NCBI GenBank assembly: GCA_009746045.1
Contig: RPFO01000473.1
Coordinates: 83,335-147,334 of the forward strand
Direction: 5' to 3'
DNA length: 64,000 nt
Source of the DNA: Mesostigma viride
Taxonomy: Eukaryota; Streptophyta; Mesostigmatophyceae; Mesostigmatales; Mesostigmataceae
Shown here: positions 24,010 through 35,000 of the stretch, piece by piece
Layout: each line of letters begins with the position of its first letter
Numbering within the stretch: position 1 is the stretch's first letter
Program-made: the position numbers and the translations under genes
The notes under the pieces: model-generated
What the model was told of the DNA's origin: nothing
Seen by the model: the letters and a program-made list of their open reading frames with translations, nothing else
Databases searched by the model: none

Positions 24010-24604
24010 CCTCTTCAAGGTAGTCGTCATTCTGACGATCCTGACCTACGGCGCCGAGACCTGGACACTGACGCAGGAGCTGGAGCAACGACACGACGGC
24101 CGGCAACGTCACCAAGATGCTGCGCAAGGCTCTTAACATCCCGTTTGGTTTGCACAAATTAGTAATGAGGATTTGTACGCTGATTTGCCCAATGTTTCCC
24201 TCATTCTTAGGCACAGGCGCCTGGGCCTAGCCGGGCACCTGGCCAGCACAGATCAGGTAGACACATCAGATAGACTAGCTGGCACCAAGCCCGCCCAGCC
24301 TGGGCCGGCGATATGTCCTCACCTTGCATGCCCCAGGCCGCGCGCGGCAGGGCCGCCACCGGCCCGTGGACTTCTCGTGATAGACTTGGCATGGACATGT
24401 GCTACACTAGACGTGACGGGCCGGCTCACACCCGGGCAGCCTCCTGGTTTGTCTGTAATATGGAGGCAGATGGTACGCAAGGATAGATCATGGCAAGTAG
24501 TGATGAAGGAGACCACCCCCAAGTCTGTGGGGGCTCCGCGTGTGACCGTGTATGGCATTCATAGCGATTCGGGCCGAGGTGCCCACGACCCTGTAACTAG
24601 GACC
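24010..24604 (+). pseudogene. Non-LTR retrotransposon C-terminal fragment, divergent family
   Basis: Out-of-frame pieces give ILTYGAETWTLTQELEQ, then LYADLPNVSLILRHRRLGLA and GHLASTDQVDTSDRLAG. This is the post-RT pattern of non-LTR elements, but the sequence differs from family A. It is followed directly by a family-A copy, so the two fragments are tandem truncated insertions. Frameshifts make it non-functional. Confidence 0.55.
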
Positions 24605-25465
24605 TAGAATTAACTTACACCATCCATTCCGCGATCGCTTCAAACTGTTGGGGAGTTGGCTCCCTGACCCTGCAGACGATGTGGACACCCGCATCGGCCT
24701 GGCCTGGGCCAGGTTCCGTTCGCTCAACACCTACTGGCGCTCGAAGGGCCTGGGTGAGCACCGCAAGCGCATGCTCTTCAAGGTCCTCACGAGTTCACGG
24801 TGCTCACGTATGGCTCCGAGGCGTGGACACTCACACCCACACTGGCAGCTAGGCTCAACGGCACGGTTTACAGGATGCTCCGACAGGTCCTGAACGTAGG
24901 GTTTCCCAAGCGCCCGTCATTAGAGTCTTTGTATCATGGCATGCCTCGTATTCCGGACGAGATTAGGCAGCGTAGGATAGCATTTGTAGGACACCTTGCT
25001 CGCACCAGCCAGGTCACCACCGCCCTTGGTCTGGCAGGCCCCCAGCGGCTAGGGCCAGCCAGGGCGACACATTCTGACCTGGCCTGGCCCCAAGGGCATT
25101 CCCAAAAGGGTAGGGAAACCTGTCACGAACTACATTCAGATGTTGCTGGACGACCTAGCGGTCCTGGCAGCATAGTTTGAACACCGCATCCACTCTCTGT
25201 CCCGTCTTTGGACTGCCATGCAGGACAAGACGCGGTGGCAGAAGATTGTCAAGGCTCACACGCCCGACCCTGTGGGCAAGCCCCCTCCCCCCAAGAGGAG
25301 GAGGCGTTTTGATGAGTAGTGTAGTTAGGCTTTTCTAGACTAGATAGCTTAGAGTTAGGTTAGTGCGATTACGCGGCTTCCTCCACTCCACCCATCCATC
25401 ATGGAATATGTGCTACATGATCTCCCAACGGAGGCATGTTATAATTTAATTAAATTTAATTTAAT
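24605..25465 (+). pseudogene. Family-A non-LTR retrotransposon, 5'-truncated copy
   Basis: It encodes, with one frameshift near 24790, DDVDTRIGLAWARFRSLNTY, VLTYGSEAWTL, LRQVLNVGF, IAFVGHLARTSQV and a tail with KPPPPKRRRRFDE, stop near 25318. The 3' UTR contains CTCCCAACGGAGGCATG and ends in (TTTAA)n. RT and endonuclease domains are absent. It is the most complete 3' half of this family in the window. Confidence 0.65.
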
Positions 25466-25519
25466 CCATTCCATCCCATGTTCCCCTCGATCCCACTGAG
25501 GACTTATGCTCACGTGGCG

Positions 25520-26040
25520 CAGTCACGTGTCTATTAATTAATTAATTAAGTAGTGAACTGGCTTCTAGCGCGTTGTGGCACTGTGTTTGACTGCCGCGAC
25601 TTGTGGGTGGTCGCCAGCCCGCGCCGCCCTGCCCACCCAAAACTTGTAACCTATAGAATTCACTGCGGATCTTGGTCATTTGGTTGCCGATTCTGTCATC
25701 ATTGTCGGTATTATCCGTGATCTGTCATCATTGTCCGTGACTCCCCAACGGGAGCACGAGTCTAAGTAATTAATTAAAATTAATTAACACCAATTCACGG
25801 AGCATTAGCCCCGATCCATTAATTAATTTATTTATTATAATCATAGCTCCGTGGGGAGCATATGTAACACATAGCCCTGAGAAAGGGGCATCTATGGGTT
25901 TGTGATACAATCAGGGCGACAACCTGCAGGTGTAGGATGTACAACTATCACCTGCCCCGATCCATGATGGATGGATGGGCCGGTGCAAACAGTCCTACCG
26001 GTCTAATCTATCTACATCAGCTACCTACAACCTCTATCTA
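25520..26040. repeat. Cluster of element 3' tails and (TTAA)n runs
   Basis: Several short 3' ends are stacked: family-F hairpin and tail blocks in both orientations near 25735-25830, the 8200-8345 repeat inverted at 25840-25965, and family-F UTR inverted near 25970-26025 (ACCGGTCTAATCTATCTAC). No coding DNA. Confidence 0.5.
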
Positions 26041-26175
26041 TTAAACTAAATTAAATTAAATTATAACATGCCTCCGTTGGGACTTGGGAGATCATGTAGC
26101 ACATATTCCATGATGGATGGGTGGAGTGGAGGAAGCCGCGTAATCGAACTAACCTAACTCTAAGCTATCTAGTCT
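26040..26175 (-). mobile_element. Family-A 3' UTR fragment
   Basis: An inverted family-A end with TAACATGCCTCCGTTGGGA and an AT tail. It runs directly into a plus-strand family-B coding fragment at about 26175, forming a head-to-head mosaic. Confidence 0.55.
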
Positions 26176-27140
26176 AGAATCCGACGACATCAACACCCGC
26201 ATTGGCCAGGCCTGGGCGGCCCTCCGCCGCGCCTCGACAGGTTCTGGACCTGCCGCTACCTGAGTGAGCGACGCAAGCGCATTCTGTTCAAGGCCCTTGT
26301 CCTCAGCATCCTCCTTTATGGCTGCGAGGCGTGGACCCTGGACAAGGCGCTGAGCCAGCAGCTTGACGGCACCGTCACTCGAATGCTCCGTCATATCAGG
26401 ACTCGGCGTCCGCTACCAAGAACGCCGCACCCGGGCCGAGCTCTACTGCGAGCTCCCTCTTGTCACCCATACCATCCGACACCGCCGCCTCCTCTTTTTG
26501 CCGGCCATCTTGCCCGCACAGACCAGGTGAATACCGATGTGGGCCCTGCCGGGGGGCTTAAGACGGGCCAACCAGGTAGACACCTCCTCCTATGGCAGGG
26601 TTCCCTTGTCCCATCGCAACCCACTGGCAATTTAACTTGCGCGCGCCGGGCACCGGCGCGGCGCGACCCGGACCTATGTGACACAACTGCTTGAAGATGC
26701 AGAGCTTCTGGGACTATCCGTACTCCGTGCCCGCATGATTGACAAGGAGAAATGGGCTGCCATCTGCGATAAGCACCTTCCCGAGGGGTATGCTCCTGTT
26801 TTCTCCCCACGGGCCCCGCGGCCCGTTGCTAGCCAGGGTAGAAGTCCGCAGGTGGAGGTTATTGGTCCTGAGGATGAGCCGCTACACTACCGCCTCATCT
26901 GCCATTACAGTAGAGGACAGCTCGGATGAGGATTACATCCCCGGCCATCTAGTGCTTAACGGTTGGGGGATGATGCAGACGATATTTCAAGGAGACAACC
27001 AGCGCAGGCCAGAAATCGGGAGAACGCAGACGATATTTGTTTAAACTTTTGTGTAATTGTTTTTCTAATGAGATTAGCATAGTACTCCGTGGCATGCCTC
27101 TGCGCAGGACACGCAAGTACTTACTTACTTACTTAGTCTA
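26175..27140 (+). pseudogene. Family-B non-LTR retrotransposon 3' half
   Basis: With frameshifts it encodes DDINTRIGQAWAALRR, RKRILFKALVLSILLYGCEA, WTLDKALSQQLDGTVTRMLR and GHLARTDQVNTD. The family-B C-terminus then follows (VTQLLEDAELLGLSVLRARM...EEGYAP-like, SSDEDYIP). The 3' UTR carries a short inserted element at 26975-27038 and ends with CTCCGTGGCATGCC and a short ACTT tail. No RT active site is present. Confidence 0.6.
26975..27038 (+). mobile_element. Short dispersed element (38 bp) with perfect 13-bp TSD
   Basis: The core at 26988-27025 contains GGAGACAACCAGCGCAGG. It is flanked on both sides by GCAGACGATATTT (26975-26987 and 27026-27038). The related family-B copy at 8991-9013 (minus strand) has GCAGACGATAGTT once and no core, so it is the unoccupied site. 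Confidence 0.7.
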
Positions 27141-28140
27141 GAAAAATCCTGACTGCACTACTCATCAAAACGCTTCCTCTATCTATCAGCATCACTAACT
27201 ACGACATCTATCTAAACAGTGCTCATCACACTACCCTAGGGGAGCTGTCTGGCGGGCCTCCCGCGGGTTTGCACACGCGGGCGCTTCCCCACAGGGGGGG
27301 GCTCGTTGTCCTCTATATGACCTGGGCCCACTAGCTTGGCCTTGTCCATCACATAACATGCCTCCGTGGGGAGATCATGTAGCACATATTCCATGATGAT
27401 GGATAGGGTGGAGGAAGCCGCGTGATCGAACTATCCTAACTCTAAGCTATCTAGAAAATCCTAACTACACTACTCATCAAAACGCCTCCTCCGCTTGGGG
27501 GGAGGGGGCTTGCCCACAGGGTCGGGCGTGCCGCGTGTGCGCCTTGACAATCTTCTTCCACCGCGTCTTGTCCTGCATGGCAGTCCAAAGACGGGAGAGA
27601 GAGTGGATGCGCGGTGCTCAAACTGGGCTGGGACCAGTGACTAGGTCGTCCAGCAACATCTGGATGTAGTTCGTGACAGGTTTCGATCCCTACCCTTTTG
27701 GGAATGCCCTCGGGGCCAGGCCAGGTCAGATCGAATGTGTCGCCCTGGCTGGCCAAGCCGCTGGGGGCCGGCCAGGCCAAGGGCGGTGTCGACCTGGCTG
27801 TTGCGAGCAAGGTGTCCTACAAATGCTATCCTACGCTGCCTACTAATCTCGTCCGAAATACGAGGCATGCCATGATACAAAGATTCTAGACGGACGCTCG
27901 GAAAACCCTACGTTAAGGACCTGTCGGAGCATCCTGTAAACCGTGCCGTCTAGCCTAGCTGCCAGTTTGGGTGGGATGGTCCACGCCTCGGCGCCGTACG
28001 TGAGCACCGTGAGGACGAGGACCTTGAAGAGCATGCGCTTGCGGTGCTCACCCAGGCCCTTCGAGCGCCAGTAGGTTTTGAGCGAACGGAGCTTGGCCCA
28101 GGCAAGGCCGATGCGGGTGTTCACATCTTCTTCCAAATCA
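27140..28140 (-). pseudogene. Family-F and family-A retrotransposon fragments
   Basis: Near 27240-27345 the minus strand gives a family-F C-terminus ([16 protein letters not shown]). From 28140 down to 27471 a family-A fragment reads DVNTRIGLAWAKLRSLKTYW, VLTVLTYGAEAWTIPPKLAA, MLRQVLNVGF and IAFVGHLARNSQV, ending in a frameshifted proline/arginine tail. The 3' UTR lies at 27340-27470. Broken by frameshifts. Confidence 0.6.
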
Positions 28141-28262
28141 TGGAGAGGCCTAGGCCCCCCATGTCCTCTACTAGCTGTTCTTTGAAGGTGCGGGCCTTGC
28201 GGCGTCTAACATCACGGGGCCCGGCCCACGTCAGGACGTGCCGCCCAGGCTTAGCAGGGCGT
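28135..28262 (-). pseudogene. Family-F ORF2 C-terminal piece fused to family A
   Basis: It encodes AKPGRHVLTWAGPRDVRRRK and FKEQLVEDMGGLGLSMIWKK. It then switches at about 28135 to the family-A sequence VNTRIGLAWA. The remaining family-F C-terminus ([18 protein letters not shown]) is found separately at 44600-44715 (+). Confidence 0.5.
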
Positions 28263-28299
28263 TAATTAATTGTCGGTATTGTACATATTAACTAATTAC

Positions 28300-28560
28300 A
28301 AATGTGATTAATTAATTAAGCTCGTGCTCCCGTTGGGGAGTCACGCAGTATTAACCCCGATATACGTGTATTCATGGCAGCTGGAGCAAGTGTTGTTTAC
28401 ATTCCCACCCTTGCAGGAAGTAGCTTAGAATGTATTGTAGGCCCATATGCGGCCTCTCTGGGCTATGTGCTACATAGACTCCCAACGGAGTTATGTTCCT
28501 AATTCATTCATTAATTAATTAATTAATGGCAGCTGGCCGGTCTACCAAACCTCCTGGGTT
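28300..28560. repeat. Element tails with hairpins
   Basis: A family-F tail inverted at about 28305-28365 (CTCGTGCTCCCGTTGGGGAG) and another end near 28430-28530 with CTACATAGACTCCCAACGGA and (TTAA)n. No gene. Confidence 0.45.
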
Positions 28561-29580
28561 TGTCGATTAAAATTAAATTAAGTTAAATTATAACATGCCT
28601 CCGTTGGGAGATCATGTAGCACATATTCCTTGATGGATGGGTGGGGTGGAAGGAGCCGCGTAATCGAACTAACCTAACTCTAATCTAGCTAGTCTAGAAA
28701 AGTCCTAACTACCCTACTCATCAAAACGCCTCCTCCGCTTGGGGGGAGGTGGTTTGCCCACAGGGTCGGGCGTGTGAGCCTTGACAATCCGCTTCCACCG
28801 CGTCTTGTTCTGCATGGCGGTCCAAAGAAGGGAGAGAGAGTGAATGCGGTATTCAAACTGGGCTGGGACCAGTAGGTCATCCAGCAACATCTGTACGTAG
28901 TTCGTGACATGTTTCCCTACCTTTTTGGCAATGCCCTTGGGGCCAGGCCAGGTCAGAATGTGCGCGGTTTGTCGATCCTTGGGGCAAAATATCTACTAAG
29001 GCTAAGGAAGTTAACTAACTTACTAAATTTTATTAAGGCTCTTTGGATGCCTCTATTAGGGGTTTTAACTTTTAAGGCCAGGCCGTGTCAGGATACGCCG
29101 CACTGGCTGCAGCTGGCCAAACCGCTGGGGGCCAGCCAGACCAAGGGCGGTGTCGATCTACCTGACTGGTTCGGGCAAGATGTCGTACAAATTCGTCTAT
29201 TCTACGCTGCCTATACTAATCTCATTGGGCATGCAAGGCATACACTTATGCAAAGACTCGAGTGACCTTTGGGTGGAAACCCAATTATACCCGTACGTTC
29301 AGGACATGTCAAAGCATATCCTAGTTACGGTGCCGTTCAGCCGCGTGATCAGCTGCAGTCCGTGAGCGTCCAGGCCTCGGCGCCCCGTACATGAGCACCG
29401 TGAGGTCCAAGACCTTGAAGAGCACACGTTTGCGGTCCTCGCGCCTAGGTCCTTCGAGTGCCAGGAGGTGTTGGTCGAGCGGAGCCTTGCCCATGCAGGC
29501 CGCCCAGGCCGATGCGGGTGTCCACATCATGAATCAGCTGTCAGTTCCAGTCCCGAGCATGCTCCGGGCAGCAGTTTGAA
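28560..29580 (-). pseudogene. Family-A retrotransposon 3' half, interrupted
   Basis: The 3' UTR and AT tail (28560-28715) and the basic C-terminus (to about 28850) are followed by foreign sequence near 28965-29075. The post-RT region then follows, degraded to about 29560 (LDCALGLAGPQRFGQ-like and MCHDEI-like traces). The insertion at 28965-29075 carries GTTAACTAACTTACTAAATT and is of unknown origin. Non-functional. Confidence 0.5.
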
Positions 29581-30940
29581 GCGGGTCACGGAACTGCAAC
29601 TCATACCCGCGTCTATGCAGTCGCGCGGGAGTGGCGGGCGACTGGTAACACCGATTATCGCCATGCATCGCCTCTGTACGTTTTAGCGCGCTAATCTCCA
29701 GCCCAACCGCTCGAGCCTCCAAGCCCAGACAGTCCAACCAGGTCTGAATCGGTGCTAGCTTTGGTGGTTTGATGAGGGTGTACCCGTCATACGCGTAGCT
29801 AGACAGAAATATGCATATCTGCTTTAATATTGATCCATTGCATGATGGGACAGGCTCGCGCCGGCCTGTGCCGGTTGTCTCATGTTGACATAAACAATTA
29901 TAAGCATGTTGATAAGCCAGCACCTGGCCGGCGAGCAGTTTAATTTACCCTGTGGCTGGCCTTTCAAGGCAAAGAGAGAAGAAGGTGGTCCCTGCCCCCT
30001 TCTTGCTGAGCATCAATAAGGGATGTAAGGTACCTACTGAAAAATTTGGTACCCCGTGACTCTCCCAACAGAGGCGCGTGAATGAATGAAGCAGCCACGT
30101 GCTTTGTGAGCCAAGCATGTGCACCATGGTTGTCTCACCACCATGCAATGGCCGATTCATTGCAGTTGGCTCACCACCACGGACATGCAGGGTAGTCCTG
30201 AAGCCGTCCAGACTCCTGGCATGGTTGTCTGATTGATACATGCCCTGAACTTGTCATGAGCCCGGTGATGCTCTTTGCTTGGCACATTGCGCTTAGTAAA
30301 AACGCATCCACCAAGCAGGTCAGGCAACGGTGAATCTTGAGCCCAGCAGACTCAGCTGTGGCACCGTTAGTTGATGCCCTCCACTGTTGCCGGCGGCATT
30401 TGCGATGTGCCTGTCCTCAGAAAATGAATCAGCCTCTACGTCCAGACTACCGTAGCCTGGCCAGCCCATTCTGGCATGGATTATCCACGAGTGTGTGACC
30501 ATTCCACCCGTGAGTGACCCAAAACTTTCACGTCCAAGGACTTGATGCCTCGGTGAAGGAGCAGGAACCCAGACATTATCCGATGCTTCTTGCCCTCATG
30601 GCCCCCTTCGACCCTGGCCCGATAGTATACCATGCCAGCTGTCCTGCAATAGGCCGGCATCACAACCCTTCCTTGACACCGGTATTAAGCGAAACAACCG
30701 GTATCTTCATTGCCAGCCTGCGGTGCGTAGGACCCACACTACCATCACTGTCATCGCCATCGTTACCGTCAGCAGCAGTGCCTCGAACGTGGAGACATCT
30801 GGCATGTGCGCTGGCGACCCGGGCCCTGATGTGATGATGCGCATACTACCCACTGTGCGCAGTATGCGATAAGAATAGTGGGCGGTGCGCGATAAGAATA
30901 GTAGCTGACAACCGTAGTACTGAGAATAACCAGCCAGCTC
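29580..30940. other. No supported gene
   Basis: Short frames only. A diverged copy of the short dispersed element is at 29863-29881 (minus, GAGACAACCGGCACAGGCC). Two GAGACAACCATG-like relatives lie near 30115 and 30225. Confidence 0.35.
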
Positions 30941-31159
30941 GGAAGGTGTCCCTTCGACTTGGAATCCTGCAGGATGGCAACCCTCCAACTTTCACAGGGG
31001 AATACCAAGCAGTCCACCCGCCGACGGTCGCCGTACAACCAGGGACCGTAGAAGCTGTGCAAAGCACCGTAGAAGCTGCGCAAAGCACCTCCTCGCAAGC
31101 ACTGTCACCGCCCACGATGACGCCAGGCAAGCACATCAACGCTCACATTCCTGGTGCAA

Positions 31160-31330
31160 TCACCCCGCTATTCTTATCTCTGGGGCAATCACCCCGCTAT
31201 TCTTATCTTTGGGGCAATCACCCCGGTATTCTTATCTCTGGGGCAATCACCCCGGGATTCCTATCTCTGGGGCAATCACCCCAGTGTTCTTGTCCCTGGG
31301 GATACTGTAAACAAAACCCCAGCGTCCTTA
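31160..31330. repeat. Minisatellite of about 30 bp downstream of ORN
   Basis: Five to six units of TCTGGGGCAATCACCCC with TATTCTTA between them. Each unit contains the near-palindrome GGGGCAATCACCCC. Units degrade rightwards (CCCTGGGGATACTG). The long plus-strand frame here is a by-product of the repeat. Confidence 0.75.
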
Positions 31331-31928
31331 TCCCTGGGAACACCGCCCCAGTATTCGTAAACCAAAGGATTTCCCCCAGTGTACTGATAACTGAGAAATT
31401 CACCCCCGTGTTCTTGAACCTGGGGCAGTTCGCACCCCAGTGCCCATCGGGTTCCATCAAACACCCCCAACTACTTTCACGCACGGAGGGTTGCCCACCT
31501 CATGCGTCCCCATCCCTGGACCATCCCAGGTCTGCACAACACATGCGGAATCCCGACCACAAAAGGTTGCCAGGTCCAGCGCCACCGAGTGCTGGGATGA
31601 GGGTGGCGGTTGCTGGAAGCAACGCACAGGTGGGTATCAGTTGCTAGGACACTCTAACAGTGGGTAAAGCTCGACGGAGGGCGTGCCTGCCCTTGCTAGG
31701 ATGACGGTGACGGCCGCTGGGATGATGTATGCATGCCGTTCTCGGACGGTCAGGGCGGTCGATAGCATCTGAAGCGTCTGTGCTGCTAGGATCACGGCGA
31801 CAGCCGCTGGGATTATGCGTGCGTGCACTGCTACGACGGCAGTGACGTACGTTGGCATGTGGCACATGGCAACCCAGCCGCCCTACAGGGATGGTGATGG
31901 CTGCTCAATCTACATCGAGCCTGCGTGG

Positions 31929-32050
31929 CTACGATGACGGGGACGACCGCTTGAAGATCGCACGCCTCAGGTACCGCAGCTCCTCGATGCTCTCTCGGAT
32001 GTCCGTCATCGCGCGGTGGGTGCTCTTCTTGGTGGGCGCGCGCTTGGCAT
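31929..32050 (-). CDS. ORN: ORN exon 7
   Basis: Encodes [30 protein letters not shown] and a short basic tail ending in TAG at 31929-31931. Acceptor TATGCGACAG. Confidence 0.9.
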
Positions 32051-35000
32051 CTGTCGCATAATTCCAGCAGCAGCCATAGGCCCAGCAGCAGCAGCACGGA
32101 ACACGCATATTTGATGCACCACCATCAAAGGACGATCAGGAGAGGAGAGGATCATATTTCCCCATCGTTTATTATTGAATATTCCAGACCATGATGGAGA
32201 GAAAAGATCCAACATCGTTATTGTTATCATCAAGGAGACAACCAGCGCAGGCCAGATATCGTTATTGTTATCATGATTACAGGGCAGCAAGGTTACTATA
32301 CAAGGGCACAAACTAAACATGGTAATCCCATCCGCTGGTATCGTTATTGTTATCATGATTACAGGGCAGCAAGGTTACTATACAAGGGCACAAACTAAAC
32401 ATGGTAATCCCATCCGCTGGTATCGTTATTGTTATCATGATTACAGGGCAGCAAGGTTACTATACAAGGGCACAAACTAAACATGGTAATCCCATCCGCT
32501 GGTACTTTGAATCCGTCCCCGTCAATTTACCATCGATCGCCTTCCAACTCCTTTCCATGCAATACATCCGTACATAGTAGTAACCATCTTCCGAGGGTAA
32601 AAATGGCACACAAGCGGTCCACGAGGGCATCACCATAGCACAGCACTTCCAGTAGAGCACATCTTCTGTGTGGTGCGCGCGACGCTGCCAATCCTCATGC
32701 ACGGTCCGCGAATGCCTGTCCTGAATAAGAAACAACAGGCACTACAGGCGGGTCGCATATTGCGGATGCTGGTGCTTTCTAAGAATGGCCCAACCTCTCA
32801 CCGAGAAGCGCTTGTAACATGGCCATCGAGTAATTACATCTGGAATATTTATCCAGAGCTTACAGGGCTCAAAGTCGGCACCCAGCAGAGACTTCCAGCA
32901 AATGATGTGCATACACTATAGAGAGCGTGAGAGAGGACAGGTACACATTAAGAGCATCAGCCAGGGACGCGATGAGAGGATATGCAAGGCGCACAAGAGA
33001 GGGCGAGGCTGTCAGAATCCACTGATCAGCATGTTGGTGGCACATCCACGGAGGAGTGCAAGCACGACGGCACACTACAGAGCAGCGCCCCAACATGCAA
33101 CCGTGGCACGCTAAGAGGCGCAAACAGAGACACTGGCACGCCGAGATGACTTCAACAGAGGATCCTGTGGTTGCAGATTTACCAGAGCCTCCTCTCTGGT
33201 GCAGTAGATTGCATGGCACGGTTCAAGGACGGAGAGTGACAAAACAAGCCCGAGTGCTACGGAGCCATGTGCATGTGCATGATTACGTCAGATACCTGAT
33301 GTGAAGCAGCGTAGCTGACATCACATGGGACGACTGGCACAGGGGAATAATAGAGGGAAAATGCTACTATAATTAGTAAAGAGGTTGTCGACGTACCGGA
33401 CGGGTACCTACGGTAGGCCAGCTCAGATATGGAGCTCACGCCCAGTATAATTAGTAAAGAGGTCGTCGACGTACCGGACGGGTACCATCGATAGCACAGC
33501 TCAGATATGGAGCTCACGTCCACGATGCGGTAGTGCAGGTGGTCCGCCAGCGTCGGCATGTGTTTCTGCTCACGCCCGCAACACAGAGAGGGGGGAGTCA
33601 TACACGAGTCGGGCGAATGCCGCAACAGGATTGATGATGGGGACAAGAGGGGAGGGCAGGGCAAGGGGGCCATGGGACAGGTAAAGCATCAGCAAGCGGT
33701 GGGTTAAAACCTGAACCAGTTTGGCGTTGGTGCTGCTCAGATAAGGCAACCAGATGCCTGGGGGATCGGTGCTTTCGGAAACGATCTTGTCCGCTTCGAA
33801 AAGGGTAATGTCCGTACGCAAGGATTCTTAGCAAGCTTGAGTCAAGCTAACCAACTGACCCACCAACCCAAGCAAGCTATATATCCGCCATTCACCCTCC
33901 TCCCCTCCCCCCCCGCCCGCCTCCCGCCCTTCCTACAACATAAAATGACTGTGTGTTCTAAACTTATGCACCCATATCCTCCCAACCTGGACTCTGCTTG
34001 AGCACTGAGAGTGGGGGGAGTGGGCTGCCCGTGCCTGGGCAAAGAGTGTTTGTGGTAGGGGAAAGAATTACCTGGCACGGGCTCTCTAAGTCCCCGGGCA
34101 ACGTATTTGGAGGAAAACGTCGTCCACTTACTTTCAGGAAGGTGTAGTCCATGTGCACCGAGTTGCCCGCCAGGTTGCACTGCTGGTACCTCGAGTGTCT
34201 GCGCACAAACTCCAGCACCTGCACATATGCACGCATGGGGAAGTAGGGGGGGGGGGCGATGCAAAAGAGAGGTTGCGGCATGAGGTGCCACACGTGGCAA
34301 GGTGCCCACCACAAGCAATGGTTTCATTCCTAGCTTTAAATCTCATCAGATAACGGGTTCCGATGGAATGCTTACTTAGTCCCATCTTTTCTTTAAATCT
34401 CATCAGATAAGGGGTTCCGATGGAATGCTTACTTAGTCCCATCTTTTCTTTAAATCTCATCAGATAAGGGGTTCCGATGAAATGCTTACTTAGTCCCATC
34501 TTTTCTTTAAATCTCATCAGATAAGGGGTTCCGATGGAATACTTACTTAGTCCCATCTTTTCTTTAAATCTCATCAGATAAGGGGTTCCGATGGAATACT
34601 TACTTAGTCCCATCTTTTCTTTAAATCTCATCAGATAAGGGGTTCCGATGGAATACTTACTTAGTCCCATCTTTTCTTTAAATCTCATCAGATAAGGGGT
34701 TCCGATGGAATGCTTACTTAGTCCCATCTTTTCTTTTCAGCTTGGCGGCAGCCAGAACCAGCCACACACAAAATGACACGGCAATGGGGACAAGCATAGT
34801 AACCAACACGCGTAGCGACCAACACGCATAGCGACCAACACAAATGGCGACCAACGCTCGTAGTGACCAACACGCATAGTGACCAACACAAATGGTGACC
34901 AACACAAATGGTGACCAACACAAAAATGGTGACCAACGCGCATAGTGACCAACACAAATGGTGACCAACACGCATAGTGACCAGGGGAAAGCTGGGGATC

